The notes under the pieces were generated by a model. The model ran no database searches, had not been told where the DNA came from, and was given only the letters and a program-made list of their open reading frames with translations. Shown here in pieces: positions 16,485-24,821 of a DNA stretch of 64,000 nt (its first letter is position 1; every line of letters starts with the position of its first letter). The DNA is from Cellulomonas sp. PhB143 (GTDB lineage: Bacteria; Actinomycetota; Actinomycetes; Actinomycetales; Cellulomonadaceae). A program made the translations under genes and the position numbers. The DNA lies in contig NZ_RKIJ01000017.1 in NCBI RefSeq assembly GCF_003752595.1, positions 1 through 64,000 on the forward strand, given 5' to 3'.

Positions 16485-18493
16485 TGCACGCCCGCCGTTT
16501 TGGGGCCTTGGTCCAGCGCGCTCTCGATCGCTGAGAAGGCATCGTTGAAGAGCCCCTCTTCTTCAGTCTGGACGTCCGTGAGCGTGGTCCATTCGGTCAT
16601 TCGCACGAACTCCATTCGCTCCCGACCACAGCGCTCTGCCATTCGCCGCAACAACTGCGACGTGTTGACGTTCGCAGTCATGACGAGCTGGTCGCCGTCT
16701 GCGGTGAAGGACGCAAACATCTCGCCCGCTTTGGCCTCATACGCGATGTCAAGCGCACCTTCGGGCGTGTCGACTAGCAAGCAGGCAGGTCCTTCTCCGA
16801 TCGTCATATGCTGAGCCAGGCTCATGCGAAGAGCAATATCGAGAAAGAACCGCTGACTCTCGGAGAGTTGTTCAGCGCGTCTGCGGTGAGTGCTGTTTAC
16901 CGACAAAGCGAGGTGCGCCATCCCGTTCACGCCCGACCCCGCGTCCAGGGTCACCTGTAGCGGCAGGCCGATGAATTCCTCTGCAAGGCGACGGAACCGC
17001 GGCACAAATTCGGCTTCTGCAGCGTTCCACGCGGACTTAAGAGCGGCCTGAATCGGCTCGTAGGCGGCAATGGCTTCCGCTCGACGTTGGAGGTGCTCCT
17101 CCTTTCGCCCTAATAGAACGTCAACGGAACCTTCTAGTTGCCGGGCGCGCTCTCGCATCATTGCGATGTCGGGGGCGTCAATCTCGTTGACGGCGGAGGG
17201 GAGTTGGTACCGTTCTTGGAGTCCGGATGACGCAGTGATCGCTGCGGCGAGCTCGCGTTGCTTGGACCTCGTTTCCTGATCAAGCCGCTCGATTGTCCTG
17301 CTCAGTGACCCGGTTTTCTCTGTGAAAGATGCCATCTCCGCATCGAGCCTGACGAGCGCGCTCTGGCTGTCGCTCGGAGATGCCTGGGCGTCTGGCAACT
17401 TGGCCGCGCAAAGTGGGCAGTTCCCGTCTCGCAATTCCGCCTCGATTCGAGCCGGCACCTGCGCATGCTGTGTGCCGCAAATCCGACAGGCGTGATCACG
17501 CAAGATGTGATCAATTGCGGGATGTAATGTTGAGCCGGAGGTCGGTGACGCCTGCCCAATTCTTCGCATGAATGCGCGATCGTACTCTTGCCGAGTGCGC
17601 ATCAAGCTCGCGCTCGATTCAGCGAACTCAAGTTGCGCGTCCACGAGCTGCGTTCTGAGAGCGTCGCGTTCGGCGGTAATGCGTTCCTTGTTGGCCTGGA
17701 GACTGCGATACTCGTCCACGACAGCACTGTCGACGCCGCCATGTTTGTTCAGCTGACCCAGCACCTGGTTCACTTCATTGCGAGCCAGCGTGGCTTGATA
17801 CTGAGCATTGCGGGCTTGCGATCCGGCTGCGGCAGCGGCCTTTCTTAGCTCGTCGACCTGCTTGGCGAGGCTCGGGTCTAGTCCGAGTGCGAGATACAGA
17901 ACGAGTTCGGTCGCTCGCGTGTCCCAAAACAGTAGGTGTCTGTGCTCGTCGAAAGAGAGCACGAAGTGTTGCATGAAGACGAACTGGGCGAATGTCTGAA
18001 GGCCGCTGTCCTCGAGGAGCTGCTCCTGGAAAAGAATGTTGCGTTGCTCGGCGTCGAGCGTTGCGTCATGAGGTAGGAGTGCATTCCCGTCGTTGTCGGT
18101 GACGCTAAGATGCTCGAGCTCATGAGGAGAGAAGAATCTGCGACGAATACGGTATTGGCTTGTGCCGATGGTGAACTTTAGCTCGACGCTCGAGCTTTCT
18201 CGGTCCAGTTCTGAGATTCGCCCGGTGAAGTAGCGCGTGCCATAGGCAGCGGCATCACGCTGATATTTTGGCAGTTGCTCGACGCGCACACCGGGCGGCG
18301 CGACCCCACCCGTAAGTCCGTAGTTCAACGCGGCGATGAACGTCGATTTCCCTAGCCCGTTTGCGCCGGCGAGGCAAAACACGTCCTTATCGATCGGGAC
18401 TGTAACTGTCGGCTTCACGCGGTAGAGGCTGAAGGAGGTCAGCGTCACTTCGTGCAGCCGCGGTAGTCTCACCGTCCGCCTTGCCTGTACCAC
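16481..18493 (-). CDS. SMC/Rad50-like ABC ATPase with zinc cysteines in the coiled coil
   Basis: 670 residues. Walker A GANGLGKST at about 43-51, ABC signature LSESQRFFLDIAL at about 543-555, Walker B LLVDTPEG at about 573-580 with the D-loop. The two ATPase halves are joined by a coiled coil (about 215-310 and 375-480) whose tip carries two CxxC pairs (C336/C339 and C359/C362), a zinc ribbon or hook. I start at GTG 18493, which has AGGAG seven bases upstream; a GTG at 18586 adds 31 unlikely residues. First gene of a three-gene overlapping operon. Role inferred: DNA-end or DNA-loop sensor that licenses the nuclease. Confidence 0.85.
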   Translation of the reverse strand: MVQARRTVRLPRLHEVTLTSFSLYRVKPTVTVPIDKDVFCLAGANGLGKSTFIAALNYGLTGGVAPPGVRVEQLPKYQRDAAAYGTRYFTGRISELDRESSSVELKFTIGTSQYRIRRRFFSPHELEHLSVTDNDGNALLPHDATLDAEQRNILFQEQLLEDSGLQTFAQFVFMQHFVLSFDEHRHLLFWDTRATELVLYLALGLDPSLAKQVDELRKAAAAAGSQARNAQYQATLARNEVNQVLGQLNKHGGVDSAVVDEYRSLQANKERITAERDALRTQLVDAQLEFAESSASLMRTRQEYDRAFMRRIGQASPTSGSTLHPAIDHILRDHACRICGTQHAQVPARIEAELRDGNCPLCAAKLPDAQASPSDSQSALVRLDAEMASFTEKTGSLSRTIERLDQETRSKQRELAAAITASSGLQERYQLPSAVNEIDAPDIAMMRERARQLEGSVDVLLGRKEEHLQRRAEAIAAYEPIQAALKSAWNAAEAEFVPRFRRLAEEFIGLPLQVTLDAGSGVNGMAHLALSVNSTHRRRAEQLSESQRFFLDIALRMSLAQHMTIGEGPACLLVDTPEGALDIAYEAKAGEMFASFTADGDQLVMTANVNTSQLLRRMAERCGRERMEFVRMTEWTTLTDVQTEEEGLFNDAFSAIESALDQGPKTAGVQ

Positions 18494-18759
18494 CTGATCA
18501 CTCCTGAAGCCTCGTCGTCGATATGCTCGTAGTCGCACCAGCGCGCTCCGGCGCGATGGACAGGAGTCCCACAGCTTCGTCTCCACCGCGACCGTGTGGA
18601 GTCTACTTCGCGGCCGGTTGTGGACCAGGACCCGTGTGCGTGCGCATGTCGCCGTCGGGCGCTGCCGTCACGGTGCACTCGCGATCATCCCCGGCTTTGG
18701 ATCGTCGTGCGTTCGCCGTCACAAGTACCGGACGGCGGCGATGGCCTGGAGGTCCGGGT
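18494..18759. other. Right island margin and operon promoter region
   Basis: No gene. The minus strand holds a TAGACT (18599-18604) that could be the -10 of the ATPase operon, with no clear -35. Base composition shifts back to the GC-rich backbone toward the tRNA. Confidence 0.4.
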
Positions 18760-18828
18760 ACGACGAAGGGCCCCGCATCCGCATGATCCTGCGGTTCGGG
18801 GCCCTTCGGCGACGGCGGTAGCGGTGGG
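18760..18828. repeat. Right attachment-site copy, overlapping tRNA-Ser 3' end
   Basis: Partner of 12132-12200 (64 of 69 bases identical, offset 6628). It includes the genuine terminator of the tRNA and the last 12-13 bases of the tRNA gene. Position relative to the intact tRNA says the island integrated into the tRNA 3' end and left the functional gene on this side. Confidence 0.85.
18766..18806 (-). terminator. Terminator of tRNA-Ser
   Basis: AAGGGCCCC (18766-18774) pairs with GGGGCCCTT (18798-18806); inside, CCGCA pairs with TGCGG. On the minus strand it follows the tRNA 3' end by ten bases and closes with a short T run. Confidence 0.8.
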
Positions 18829-18902
18829 ATTTGAACCCACGGTGGACTTTCACCCACACACGCTTTCGAGGCGTGCTCCTTAGGCCGCTCGGACACGCTA
18901 CC
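18816..18902 (-). tRNA. tRNA-Ser(CGA)
   Basis: 87 nt. Acceptor GGTAGCG/CGCTACC with discriminator G73 (a serine identity base). D-arm TCC...GGA, anticodon stem CACGC/GCGTG around loop CTCGAAA giving anticodon CGA, a long variable arm, and T-arm GTGGG-TTCAAAT-CCCAC. CCA is not encoded. The long variable arm is class II, as for serine. Its 3' end is the integration site of the 6.6-kb island. Confidence 0.95.
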
Positions 18903-18984
18903 CAGCCGGGCGAACCCAGCCCGACGAGGATACCCGGTCAGCAGGCCCGATCCGAAATCGGCGCCGCGGTCGTACGCTCGATCC

Positions 18985-19869
18985 GTGACCTGGACGCAGC
19001 AACCGATCCCCGCGACCCCCCGGGCCGACGCCTTGCCGGTGGTCGAGACCGGGACGGTGGACGACGCCGTCGGCGTCCTGCGCGGCCGCCGCATCGCGGT
19101 CCTGACGGGCGCTGGCATCTCCACCGACTCGGGCATCCCCGACTACCGCGGCCCCGACTCCCCGCCGCGCACGCCGATGACGTACCAGCAGTTCGTCGGT
19201 GACGCGGACTTCCGGCGCCACTACTGGGCGCGCAACCACGTCGGCTGGCAGCACGTGCGCCGCACCCACCCGAACGCCGGCCACCGGGCGCTCGTGCGGC
19301 TCGAGGAGCGCGGCGTCGTCACCGGCGTCATCACCCAGAACGTCGACCTCCTGCACGAGGACGCCGGCTCGCGCCACGTCATCGACCTGCACGGGCGCTA
19401 CGACCGGGTGATCTGCCTGTCGTGCTCGCGCGTCGTCTCCCGCGAGCACCTCGCCCAGCGCCTCGACGCCCTCAACCCCGGCTTCGTGGAGTCCGTCGCC
19501 GGCAGCGTCGCGGACATCGAGATCGCGCCCGACGCGGACGCCGTCATCGAGACCACCTCGCACTTCCGGCCCGCGCCCTGCGAGTTCTGCGGCGGGGTGC
19601 TCAAGCCGGAGATCGTCTATTTCGGCGAGAACGTGCCGCGCGAGCGCGTCGAGCGCGCGTACGCGATGGTGGACGACGCCGACGCCCTCCTCGTCGCCGG
19701 GTCGTCGCTGACCGTGATGAGCGGCCTGCGCTTCGCCCGGCGCGCCGCGAAGGCCGGCAAGCCCGTCGTCATCGTCAACCGCGGCGCGACCCGCGGCGAC
19801 CCCCTCGCGACGGTCAAGGTCGACGCCGGGGTCACCGAGACGCTCGAGGAGCTCGCCGCCCGCCTCTGA
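18985..19869 (+). CDS. NAD-dependent protein deacylase, sirtuin (Sir2) class II-like
   Basis: 294 residues. NAD-binding GAGISTDSGIPDYRG, TQNVDLLH, catalytic His in LHG, and two zinc-binding CxxC pairs (CLSC and CEFC) with a roughly 60-residue insert between them, then GSSLTV and VNRG for the ribose sites. The SPPRTPMTYQQF stretch after the NAD motif is that of the SIRT4-like class II branch. Removes acyl groups from lysines at the cost of NAD. Start GTG 18985 lies six bases after TACGCT (18973-18978), a leaderless promoter pattern. A Pro/Ala-rich 25-residue leader precedes the core. Confidence 0.93.
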   Translation: MTWTQQPIPATPRADALPVVETGTVDDAVGVLRGRRIAVLTGAGISTDSGIPDYRGPDSPPRTPMTYQQFVGDADFRRHYWARNHVGWQHVRRTHPNAGHRALVRLEERGVVTGVITQNVDLLHEDAGSRHVIDLHGRYDRVICLSCSRVVSREHLAQRLDALNPGFVESVAGSVADIEIAPDADAVIETTSHFRPAPCEFCGGVLKPEIVYFGENVPRERVERAYAMVDDADALLVAGSSLTVMSGLRFARRAAKAGKPVVIVNRGATRGDPLATVKVDAGVTETLEELAARL

Positions 19870-19915
19870 CCGGGCGCAGCGGGCGGTCGGCACCACCGAG
19901 CACCCGCACATCACC

Positions 19916-19976
19916 GCCGAACGTCACGTTCGGCAGCCCGACGGCACGCGCGAGGTCGCCGAACGTGACGCTCGGC
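19916..19976. terminator. Paired palindromes between converging sirtuin and mtnP
   Basis: GCCGAACGT and ACGTTCGGC meet around one base (19916-19934). A second near-copy is at 19958-19976 with one mismatch. Each can fold alone or the two can pair with each other. Likely a bidirectional terminator. Confidence 0.5.
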
Positions 19977-20010
19977 GCAGCCGGGCCGGGCGGCGCGGCG
20001 GTCGGAGCCG

Positions 20011-20844
20011 TCAGGGCAGCTCGAACGGCAGGGGCAGCCCGTCGACGGCGTGCCGGCACGCGCAGCCCGCGTCGTCCGGGAGCGCCGCCACGACGGACCC
20101 GAGCAGCGTGCCCACGTGCTCGACGTTCGCCGCGAACGCCTCGAGCACCGCCGCGTGGGAGACCGCCGACGCCGCGTCGACCCCCGCGTCCGAGTCCGTG
20201 ACGAGCGCGAGAGACGTGAAGCACATCGCCAGCTCGCGGGCGATCTGCGCCTCGGGTGCACCGGTCATGCCGACGACCGTGCCGCCGTCGGCCGCGTTGC
20301 GCCGCGACTCCGCGCGCGTCGAGAAGCGCGGCCCCTGGATGACGACCATGGTGCCGCCGTCGACCACCTCGAGCGTCGCGGGCGCGTCCACGGCGACGGC
20401 GGTCGCCCGCCCGAGCGGGCAGTACGGGTCCGCGAACCCGACGTGCACGACCGGCCCGACGGCGTCGTACACCGTGTGCGCGCGGCCCCACGTGAGGTCG
20501 ATCAGCTGGTCGGGGACGACGACGGACCCCGGCCCGAGCTGCGGGACGAGCCCGCCCACGGCCGAGGGGGCGAGGACGCGCCGCACGCCGAGCGCGCGCA
20601 GCGCCCACAGGTTCGCCCGGTAGTTGACGCGGTGCGGCGGCAGGCGGTGGTCGGCGCCGTGCCGGGGCAGGAAGACGACGGGCTTGCCGCCGAACGTGCC
20701 GCGCTGCGGGTTCTCGCTCGGGAAGCCGAACGGGGTCTCGACCTCGACGGACTCCGGGGAGTCGAGCAGGGAGTAGAGCCCGGAGCCGCCGATGATGCCG
20801 ATCGGGGACTCGGGGGCGTCGGGCAGGTCGGTCGTCGCGGTCAT
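20011..20844 (-). CDS. mtnP: S-methyl-5'-thioadenosine phosphorylase (PNP/MTAP family)
   Basis: 277 residues. IGIIGGSGLY at the phosphate site, FLPRHG followed by PPHRVNYRAN, APSAVGGL, and VVIQGPRFSTRAESR for the purine/ribose site are all conserved in MTA phosphorylases, which split methylthioadenosine from polyamine and methionine metabolism into adenine and methylthioribose-1-phosphate. Some actinobacterial members take other purine nucleosides, so the substrate is a family inference. It converges on the sirtuin gene. The 28 bases to the next minus-strand gene suggest a shared transcript. Confidence 0.9.
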   Translation of the reverse strand: MTATTDLPDAPESPIGIIGGSGLYSLLDSPESVEVETPFGFPSENPQRGTFGGKPVVFLPRHGADHRLPPHRVNYRANLWALRALGVRRVLAPSAVGGLVPQLGPGSVVVPDQLIDLTWGRAHTVYDAVGPVVHVGFADPYCPLGRATAVAVDAPATLEVVDGGTMVVIQGPRFSTRAESRRNAADGGTVVGMTGAPEAQIARELAMCFTSLALVTDSDAGVDAASAVSHAAVLEAFAANVEHVGTLLGSVVAALPDDAGCACRHAVDGLPLPFELP

Positions 20845-20872
20845 GCGCGCGAGTCTCGCACCCGCCCTGCGC

Positions 20873-21151
20873 TCAGAGCGAGCCGAGGATCCGCGCCCGC
20901 GCCTTCTCCCGCTCCGCCTCGGTGATCCGGCCGCGCTCGGCGAGCTCGTCGATCTCTGCGAGCCGGTCCTCGGTGCTCTTCCCGGCGGACTCCCGCCCGC
21001 CGCGCGACGAGCGCAGCAGCAGGACGACGGCGGTCAGCACCACCGCGACCGCCCCGAGGGCGAGGACCGCGACGAGGCCCGTCCACACCACCTCGGCGCT
21101 CGACAGCTCGAAGGGCGAGTCGGCCTCGGCGAAGGCTCGGGTCAGCGGCAT
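20873..21151 (-). CDS. Small membrane protein with SHOCT-like C-terminus
   Basis: 92 residues from ATG 21151, preceded by GAGGAG. One strong transmembrane helix (about residues 19-46, VVWTGLVAVLALGAVAVVL) and a cytoplasmic tail RLAEIDELAERGRITEAEREKARARIL, the short helical SHOCT pattern that often ends actinobacterial membrane proteins and is thought to mediate oligomerisation. No specific function known. Lies just upstream of mtnP on the same strand. Confidence 0.75.
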   Translation of the reverse strand: MPLTRAFAEADSPFELSSAEVVWTGLVAVLALGAVAVVLTAVVLLLRSSRGGRESAGKSTEDRLAEIDELAERGRITEAEREKARARILGSL

Positions 21152-21266
21152 CGGGGCTCCTCGGGCTGCGCGACGCCGGGGCGTCCGGCGGTCGGGCGTG
21201 CTCGCGCAGGCTATCGCCCGGGTGCCGGGACGGCGCGGCGGCCGGGCCGCGCGCCCGGTGCACAGG

Positions 21267-22256
21267 TCAGGGGGCGGCACGCCACGTCGTCGTACGCCCT
21301 GCCAGGTCCGTCTGCCCGACCCGCCCCGACGGCGAGGCGGTCACCACGCCGGAGCCCGGGCGCAGTCGCGCGTCGCTCGCGTACCGCTCGGCGAGCGCCT
21401 CCTCGGCCTCGGCGGCCGCCGTCCCGCCCGTGGCGCCGTCCGTCGCGTCGGCCGCCACGAGGAGCGCCGCGACGTCGTCGGCCAGCGCGTCGAACTCCGC
21501 CTCGTAGGCCGGGTCGCCCGGGCCCGGCACGCCCGGGGCGAGGGCGCCGCCGTCGAACGCCGGGACCATCGGCCCCCACAGGTCCCACAGCAGGAGCTCG
21601 TCCTTCTGCCGGTGCGCCAGCTCGAGCAGCACGTAGTCGCGCACGAAACCCCGGCCGCCGAGCTCGGGCAGCCCCGGGGCGACGCCGTAGGTCGCCGGGT
21701 CGGCGTCCCCGGACCGCACGGCCCGCCACACCTCGGCGGCGGTCTCGAACGGCGCGCCCGGGCCCCGGGGGACGTCGTGCACGTCGAAGTCCCAGGGCGG
21801 CCCGGCCGCCAGCTCCGGGTCGGAGCGCACCCACCGGCGACCGTCCCACCACTCGGCGACGACGTGGTCGTGGTGGAACCCGGGCTCGAAGTACCCGGCG
21901 AACCCGACGCGCGAGCGCGCCGGCACCCCCTGCTCGCGCAGGACCCCCACCGCGAGAAGCGTGTGGTCCCGGCAGCAGCCCGCGACCTGGTCCGCCAGCC
22001 CGCGGGGCTCCGCGAGCGGGCCGGCCTGCCGCGCGGCCGCGACGCCGAGGATCTCGGCGAGCCAGCGCGTGTCGACGTCGTGCTCCTGATCAGCGGTCAG
22101 CGTCGGGTTCCCCGCCCGGTAGTGGACGACGGCGGTGCACGCCGCCGCGTGCACGCTCGCCGGGTCGGGGGGCACGGCGCGCAGCAGCGCGGCGTGCTCG
22201 CCCGGGTCGCTGTACGGGCTGTGGGTGGCGTAGTCCGCGAGCGTCAGCGCTGCCAT
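21267..22256 (-). CDS. Transglutaminase-like (cysteine protease fold) protein
   Basis: 329 residues, cytoplasmic. The papain-like triad of the transglutaminase-like fold can be followed: Cys in GCCRDHTLL, His in FHHDHVVAEWW and Asp in RSDPEL. The C-terminal 90 residues are Ala/Asp-rich and variable. Bacterial members are mostly uncharacterised, acting as proteases or amide hydrolases. Divergent from the epimerase gene with about 130 bases between. Confidence 0.8.
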   Translation of the reverse strand: MAALTLADYATHSPYSDPGEHAALLRAVPPDPASVHAAACTAVVHYRAGNPTLTADQEHDVDTRWLAEILGVAAARQAGPLAEPRGLADQVAGCCRDHTLLAVGVLREQGVPARSRVGFAGYFEPGFHHDHVVAEWWDGRRWVRSDPELAAGPPWDFDVHDVPRGPGAPFETAAEVWRAVRSGDADPATYGVAPGLPELGGRGFVRDYVLLELAHRQKDELLLWDLWGPMVPAFDGGALAPGVPGPGDPAYEAEFDALADDVAALLVAADATDGATGGTAAAEAEEALAERYASDARLRPGSGVVTASPSGRVGQTDLAGRTTTWRAAP

Positions 22257-22389
22257 GGGGCCATGGTGCGCGCCACGCGCGGCGGACGCCAGAGGCGGGC
22301 AGCCAGTACCCGGCCGTCAGCGGATCGTTCGGGGCGCCGGCGGCGGGATCCGCCTGCGGCCGCCCGCCGGTCTGTGCATGCTGGTCGCC

Positions 22390-23445
22390 ATGCACACCCT
22401 CCTCACCGGCGGCGCCGGGTTCATCGGCGCCGCGACCACGCGCGCCCTGGTCCGCGCCGGCCACACCGTCACCGTCCTCGACAGCCTGCGCGAGGACGTC
22501 CACCCCTCCGGCACGACGCCCGACCTGCCCGACGGCGCCCGCCTCGCCCGCGCGGACGTCCGGGACCTCGGTGCGGTGACGTCCGCGCTCGAGGGGGCCG
22601 ACGCCGTCGTCCACCTCGCCGCGAAGGTGGGCCTCGGCGTGAACATCGACGACATCGACGACTACGTCTCCTCCAACGACCTCGGGACCGCCGTCCTGCT
22701 CCGGGCCGCGGCCACGGCCCGCATGCCGCACGTCGTGTTCGCGAGCTCGATGGTCGTCTACGGCGAGGGGCGCTACGAGTGCGCCGGCCCGGGCTCGGGC
22801 GAGCACGGCGTCGTCGGCCCCGGCCCGCGGCGCATCGAGGACCTCGACGCCCGGATCTTCGACCCCCGCTGCCCGCGGTGCGACACCGTCCTGGTGCCGG
22901 GCCTCGTCGCGGAGGACGCGCCGCTCGACCCCCGCAACGTCTACGCGGCCACGAAGGTGCACGGCGAGCACCTGCTCGGCGCCTGGTCGCGCGAGACCGG
23001 GGCGAGCGCCACGGCGGTGCGGTTCCACAACGTCTACGGGCCGGGGATGCCGCGCGACACCCCGTACGCCGGGGTGGCGTCGCTGTTCCGGTCCGAGCTC
23101 GCGCACAGCCGGGCGCCGCGGGTGTTCGAGGACGGGGCGCAGCGCCGGGACTTCGTGCACGTGGACGACGTCGCCGCCGCCGTCGTGCGGGCCGCCGAGT
23201 CGCCCGCGGGGCCGGGGGTGACGCCGCTGAACGTGGGGTCGGGGACGGTGACGAGCGTCGGCGAGATGGCGCGCGTGCTCGCCGACGTCATGGACGGGCC
23301 CGAGCCCGTGGTGACCGGGCAGTACCGCGCCGGGGACGTGCGGCACGTGACGGCGTCGAGCGAGCGGGCGGCGCAGGTGCTGGGGTGGCGGGCGCAGGTG
23401 CCGCTGCGCGCGGGCCTCGAGGAGCTGGTGCGCTCGGGCGCCTGA
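22390..23445 (+). CDS. NAD-dependent sugar epimerase, dTDP-L-rhamnose 4-epimerase-like
   Basis: 351 residues of extended SDR type: TGGAGFIG for NAD, Ser in ASSMVVYG and the catalytic pair YAATK. Between them is the insert FDPRCPRCDTVLVPG with a CxxC, then EDAPLDPRNVYA, which I know from dTDP-L-rhamnose 4-epimerases of actinobacterial deoxysugar pathways. Acts on nucleotide-linked hexoses for cell-wall or surface glycans. I start at ATG 22390; upstream frame is not conserved in character. Neighbouring glycosyltransferase genes (25678, 30849) make a glycan role plausible. Confidence 0.8.
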   Translation: MHTLLTGGAGFIGAATTRALVRAGHTVTVLDSLREDVHPSGTTPDLPDGARLARADVRDLGAVTSALEGADAVVHLAAKVGLGVNIDDIDDYVSSNDLGTAVLLRAAATARMPHVVFASSMVVYGEGRYECAGPGSGEHGVVGPGPRRIEDLDARIFDPRCPRCDTVLVPGLVAEDAPLDPRNVYAATKVHGEHLLGAWSRETGASATAVRFHNVYGPGMPRDTPYAGVASLFRSELAHSRAPRVFEDGAQRRDFVHVDDVAAAVVRAAESPAGPGVTPLNVGSGTVTSVGEMARVLADVMDGPEPVVTGQYRAGDVRHVTASSERAAQVLGWRAQVPLRAGLEELVRSGA

Positions 23446-23460
23446 CCCCTCCCCCGGAGC

Positions 23461-23562
23461 TGTCAGACCTGAGCCCCGCTATAGCGGGGCCAGAGTCTGA
23501 CAATTTGGGGGCGCGCGAGTTGTCAGACCTGAGCCCCGCCAGGGCGGGGCCAGAGTCTGACA
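23461..23562. repeat. Two tandem 42-nt TGTCAGAC hairpins between converging genes
   Basis: Copies at 23461-23502 and 23521-23562 differ only at the loop (GCTATAGC versus GCCAGGGC). Each runs from TGTCAGAC to GTCTGACA and folds into an 8-bp outer and 7-bp inner stem split by a 4-nt internal loop. A third member is at 32844-32885. Here they separate the epimerase and the histidine kinase genes and would end transcription both ways. Confidence 0.75.
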
Positions 23563-23621
23563 AGTCCGGGGAGGGCGCGCGGGACGGCGTGCGAGGGGGC
23601 GCGAGAGAGCGGCGGGCCGGG

Positions 23622-24821
23622 TCAGGACGCCGGGACGCGGACCTCGACGCTGCAGCCCTCCGGCGTCGAGCCCACGTCGACGCTCCCGCCGTGCTGCTCC
23701 ACGACGCGGTCGACGATCGCGAGGCCCAGCCCGCTCGACCCGGGCCGCTCCCCCGCCCGGAACCCCGGCTCGAGGACCCGCTCGCGCACGTGCTCGGGGA
23801 TCCCCCCGCAGGTGTCCTGCACGACGATCCGCACGACGCCGCCGGCCCGCGTGACCGCCACCCGCACGTGCCCGCCGGCGCCGCTCGAGCGCACCGCGTT
23901 GGTCACGAGGTTGTCCAGCAGCCGGCCCAGGCCGTCCGCGTCCCCGGGGACGACGACGCCGTCCTCCACTCGCGACTCCAGCAGCACCCCCGCGTCGGTC
24001 GCCACGGGCACGGCGTGGGCGACGACGTCGCGCACCACGGCGGCCAGGTCCACCCGCTCGCCCGCGGGCGCCGGCGACGATCCGGCGACCGGCGCCGCGC
24101 CCGGCCCGGCGCCCGGGCCCCCGGCCGCGACTCCCGGCGCCGCGGCCGGCAGCCGCGCGGCGGCGCCCTTCGAGCGCCCGGCGCCGTCCGGCCGGGACAG
24201 CTCGGCGAGGTCGTCGATCATCCGCGCCATGCGCCCGACGGCGGACTCGATCCCGTCGAGCGCCGTTCCCGGCTCGGGGAACACGCCGTCGCGCAGCCCC
24301 TGCGACGCGGCCTGGATCCCGGCGAGCGGCGAGCGCAGGTCGTGGCTGACGAACGCGACGACCTGCCGGCGCGCCTCCTCGGCGGCCCGCTCCCGCTCGC
24401 GCGCCGTGGCGAGCCGCGCGCGGGTCTCCACGAGCTCGGCGGACAGGTGCGCGAGCTCCGCGGTCGTCGGCTCCTCCTGCACGGAGGTGTGGCCGTCGTC
24501 GACGAGGCCGCGGGCGTCGTCGGCCACCCGCTTGAGCTCGGAGCCCAGCGTCCGCCCGAGCAGCACCGCCAGCACCACGGCGAGGACGGAGGAGACGGCC
24601 AGCACGAACCAGACGACCCCGGCGTCGTGCGACGAGAGGAACATCTGGTTGACGTTGACGGCGACGGCCACGACGACGGCGCCGAACGGGACCAGCGCGG
24701 CGACGACGAGCGCCGCGGAGAGCGACCGGCGCCGGGCGCGGCGCACCAGCATCCCGCCGGCCACGCCGATGCCGACGGCCGCCGCGACGGTCACGACCGC
24801 CATGAACTGGAGGTCGGTCAC
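23622..24821 (-). CDS. Sensor histidine kinase (partner of the next regulator)
   Basis: 399 residues, membrane-bound. Two N-terminal transmembrane segments (about 3-25 and 30-55) and a third near 65-90, a HAMP-like linker, then the dimerisation H-box FVSHDLRSPLAGI, the N-box DNLVTNAVRS and G-boxes DTCGGIP and GSSGLGLAIV. A Pro/Ala/Gly-rich insert of about 45 residues separates H-box helix and ATPase domain, unusual for the family. GTG start overlaps the regulator stop by four bases (GTGA). The signal is unknown. Confidence 0.9.
   Translation of the reverse strand: MTDLQFMAVVTVAAAVGIGVAGGMLVRRARRRSLSAALVVAALVPFGAVVVAVAVNVNQMFLSSHDAGVVWFVLAVSSVLAVVLAVLLGRTLGSELKRVADDARGLVDDGHTSVQEEPTTAELAHLSAELVETRARLATARERERAAEEARRQVVAFVSHDLRSPLAGIQAASQGLRDGVFPEPGTALDGIESAVGRMARMIDDLAELSRPDGAGRSKGAAARLPAAAPGVAAGGPGAGPGAAPVAGSSPAPAGERVDLAAVVRDVVAHAVPVATDAGVLLESRVEDGVVVPGDADGLGRLLDNLVTNAVRSSGAGGHVRVAVTRAGGVVRIVVQDTCGGIPEHVRERVLEPGFRAGERPGSSGLGLAIVDRVVEQHGGSVDVGSTPEGCSVEVRVPAS

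Noticed and set aside
12201-18759. Prophage or transposon
   Set aside because: No integrase, transposase, terminal inverted repeats or phage structural genes; only the tRNA-derived direct repeats support mobility.
23461-23562. Reading the tandem TGTCAGAC hairpins as a mini-CRISPR
   Set aside because: Only two copies with an 18-base gap, strong internal stems and no cas genes; they fit terminators or REP-like units.
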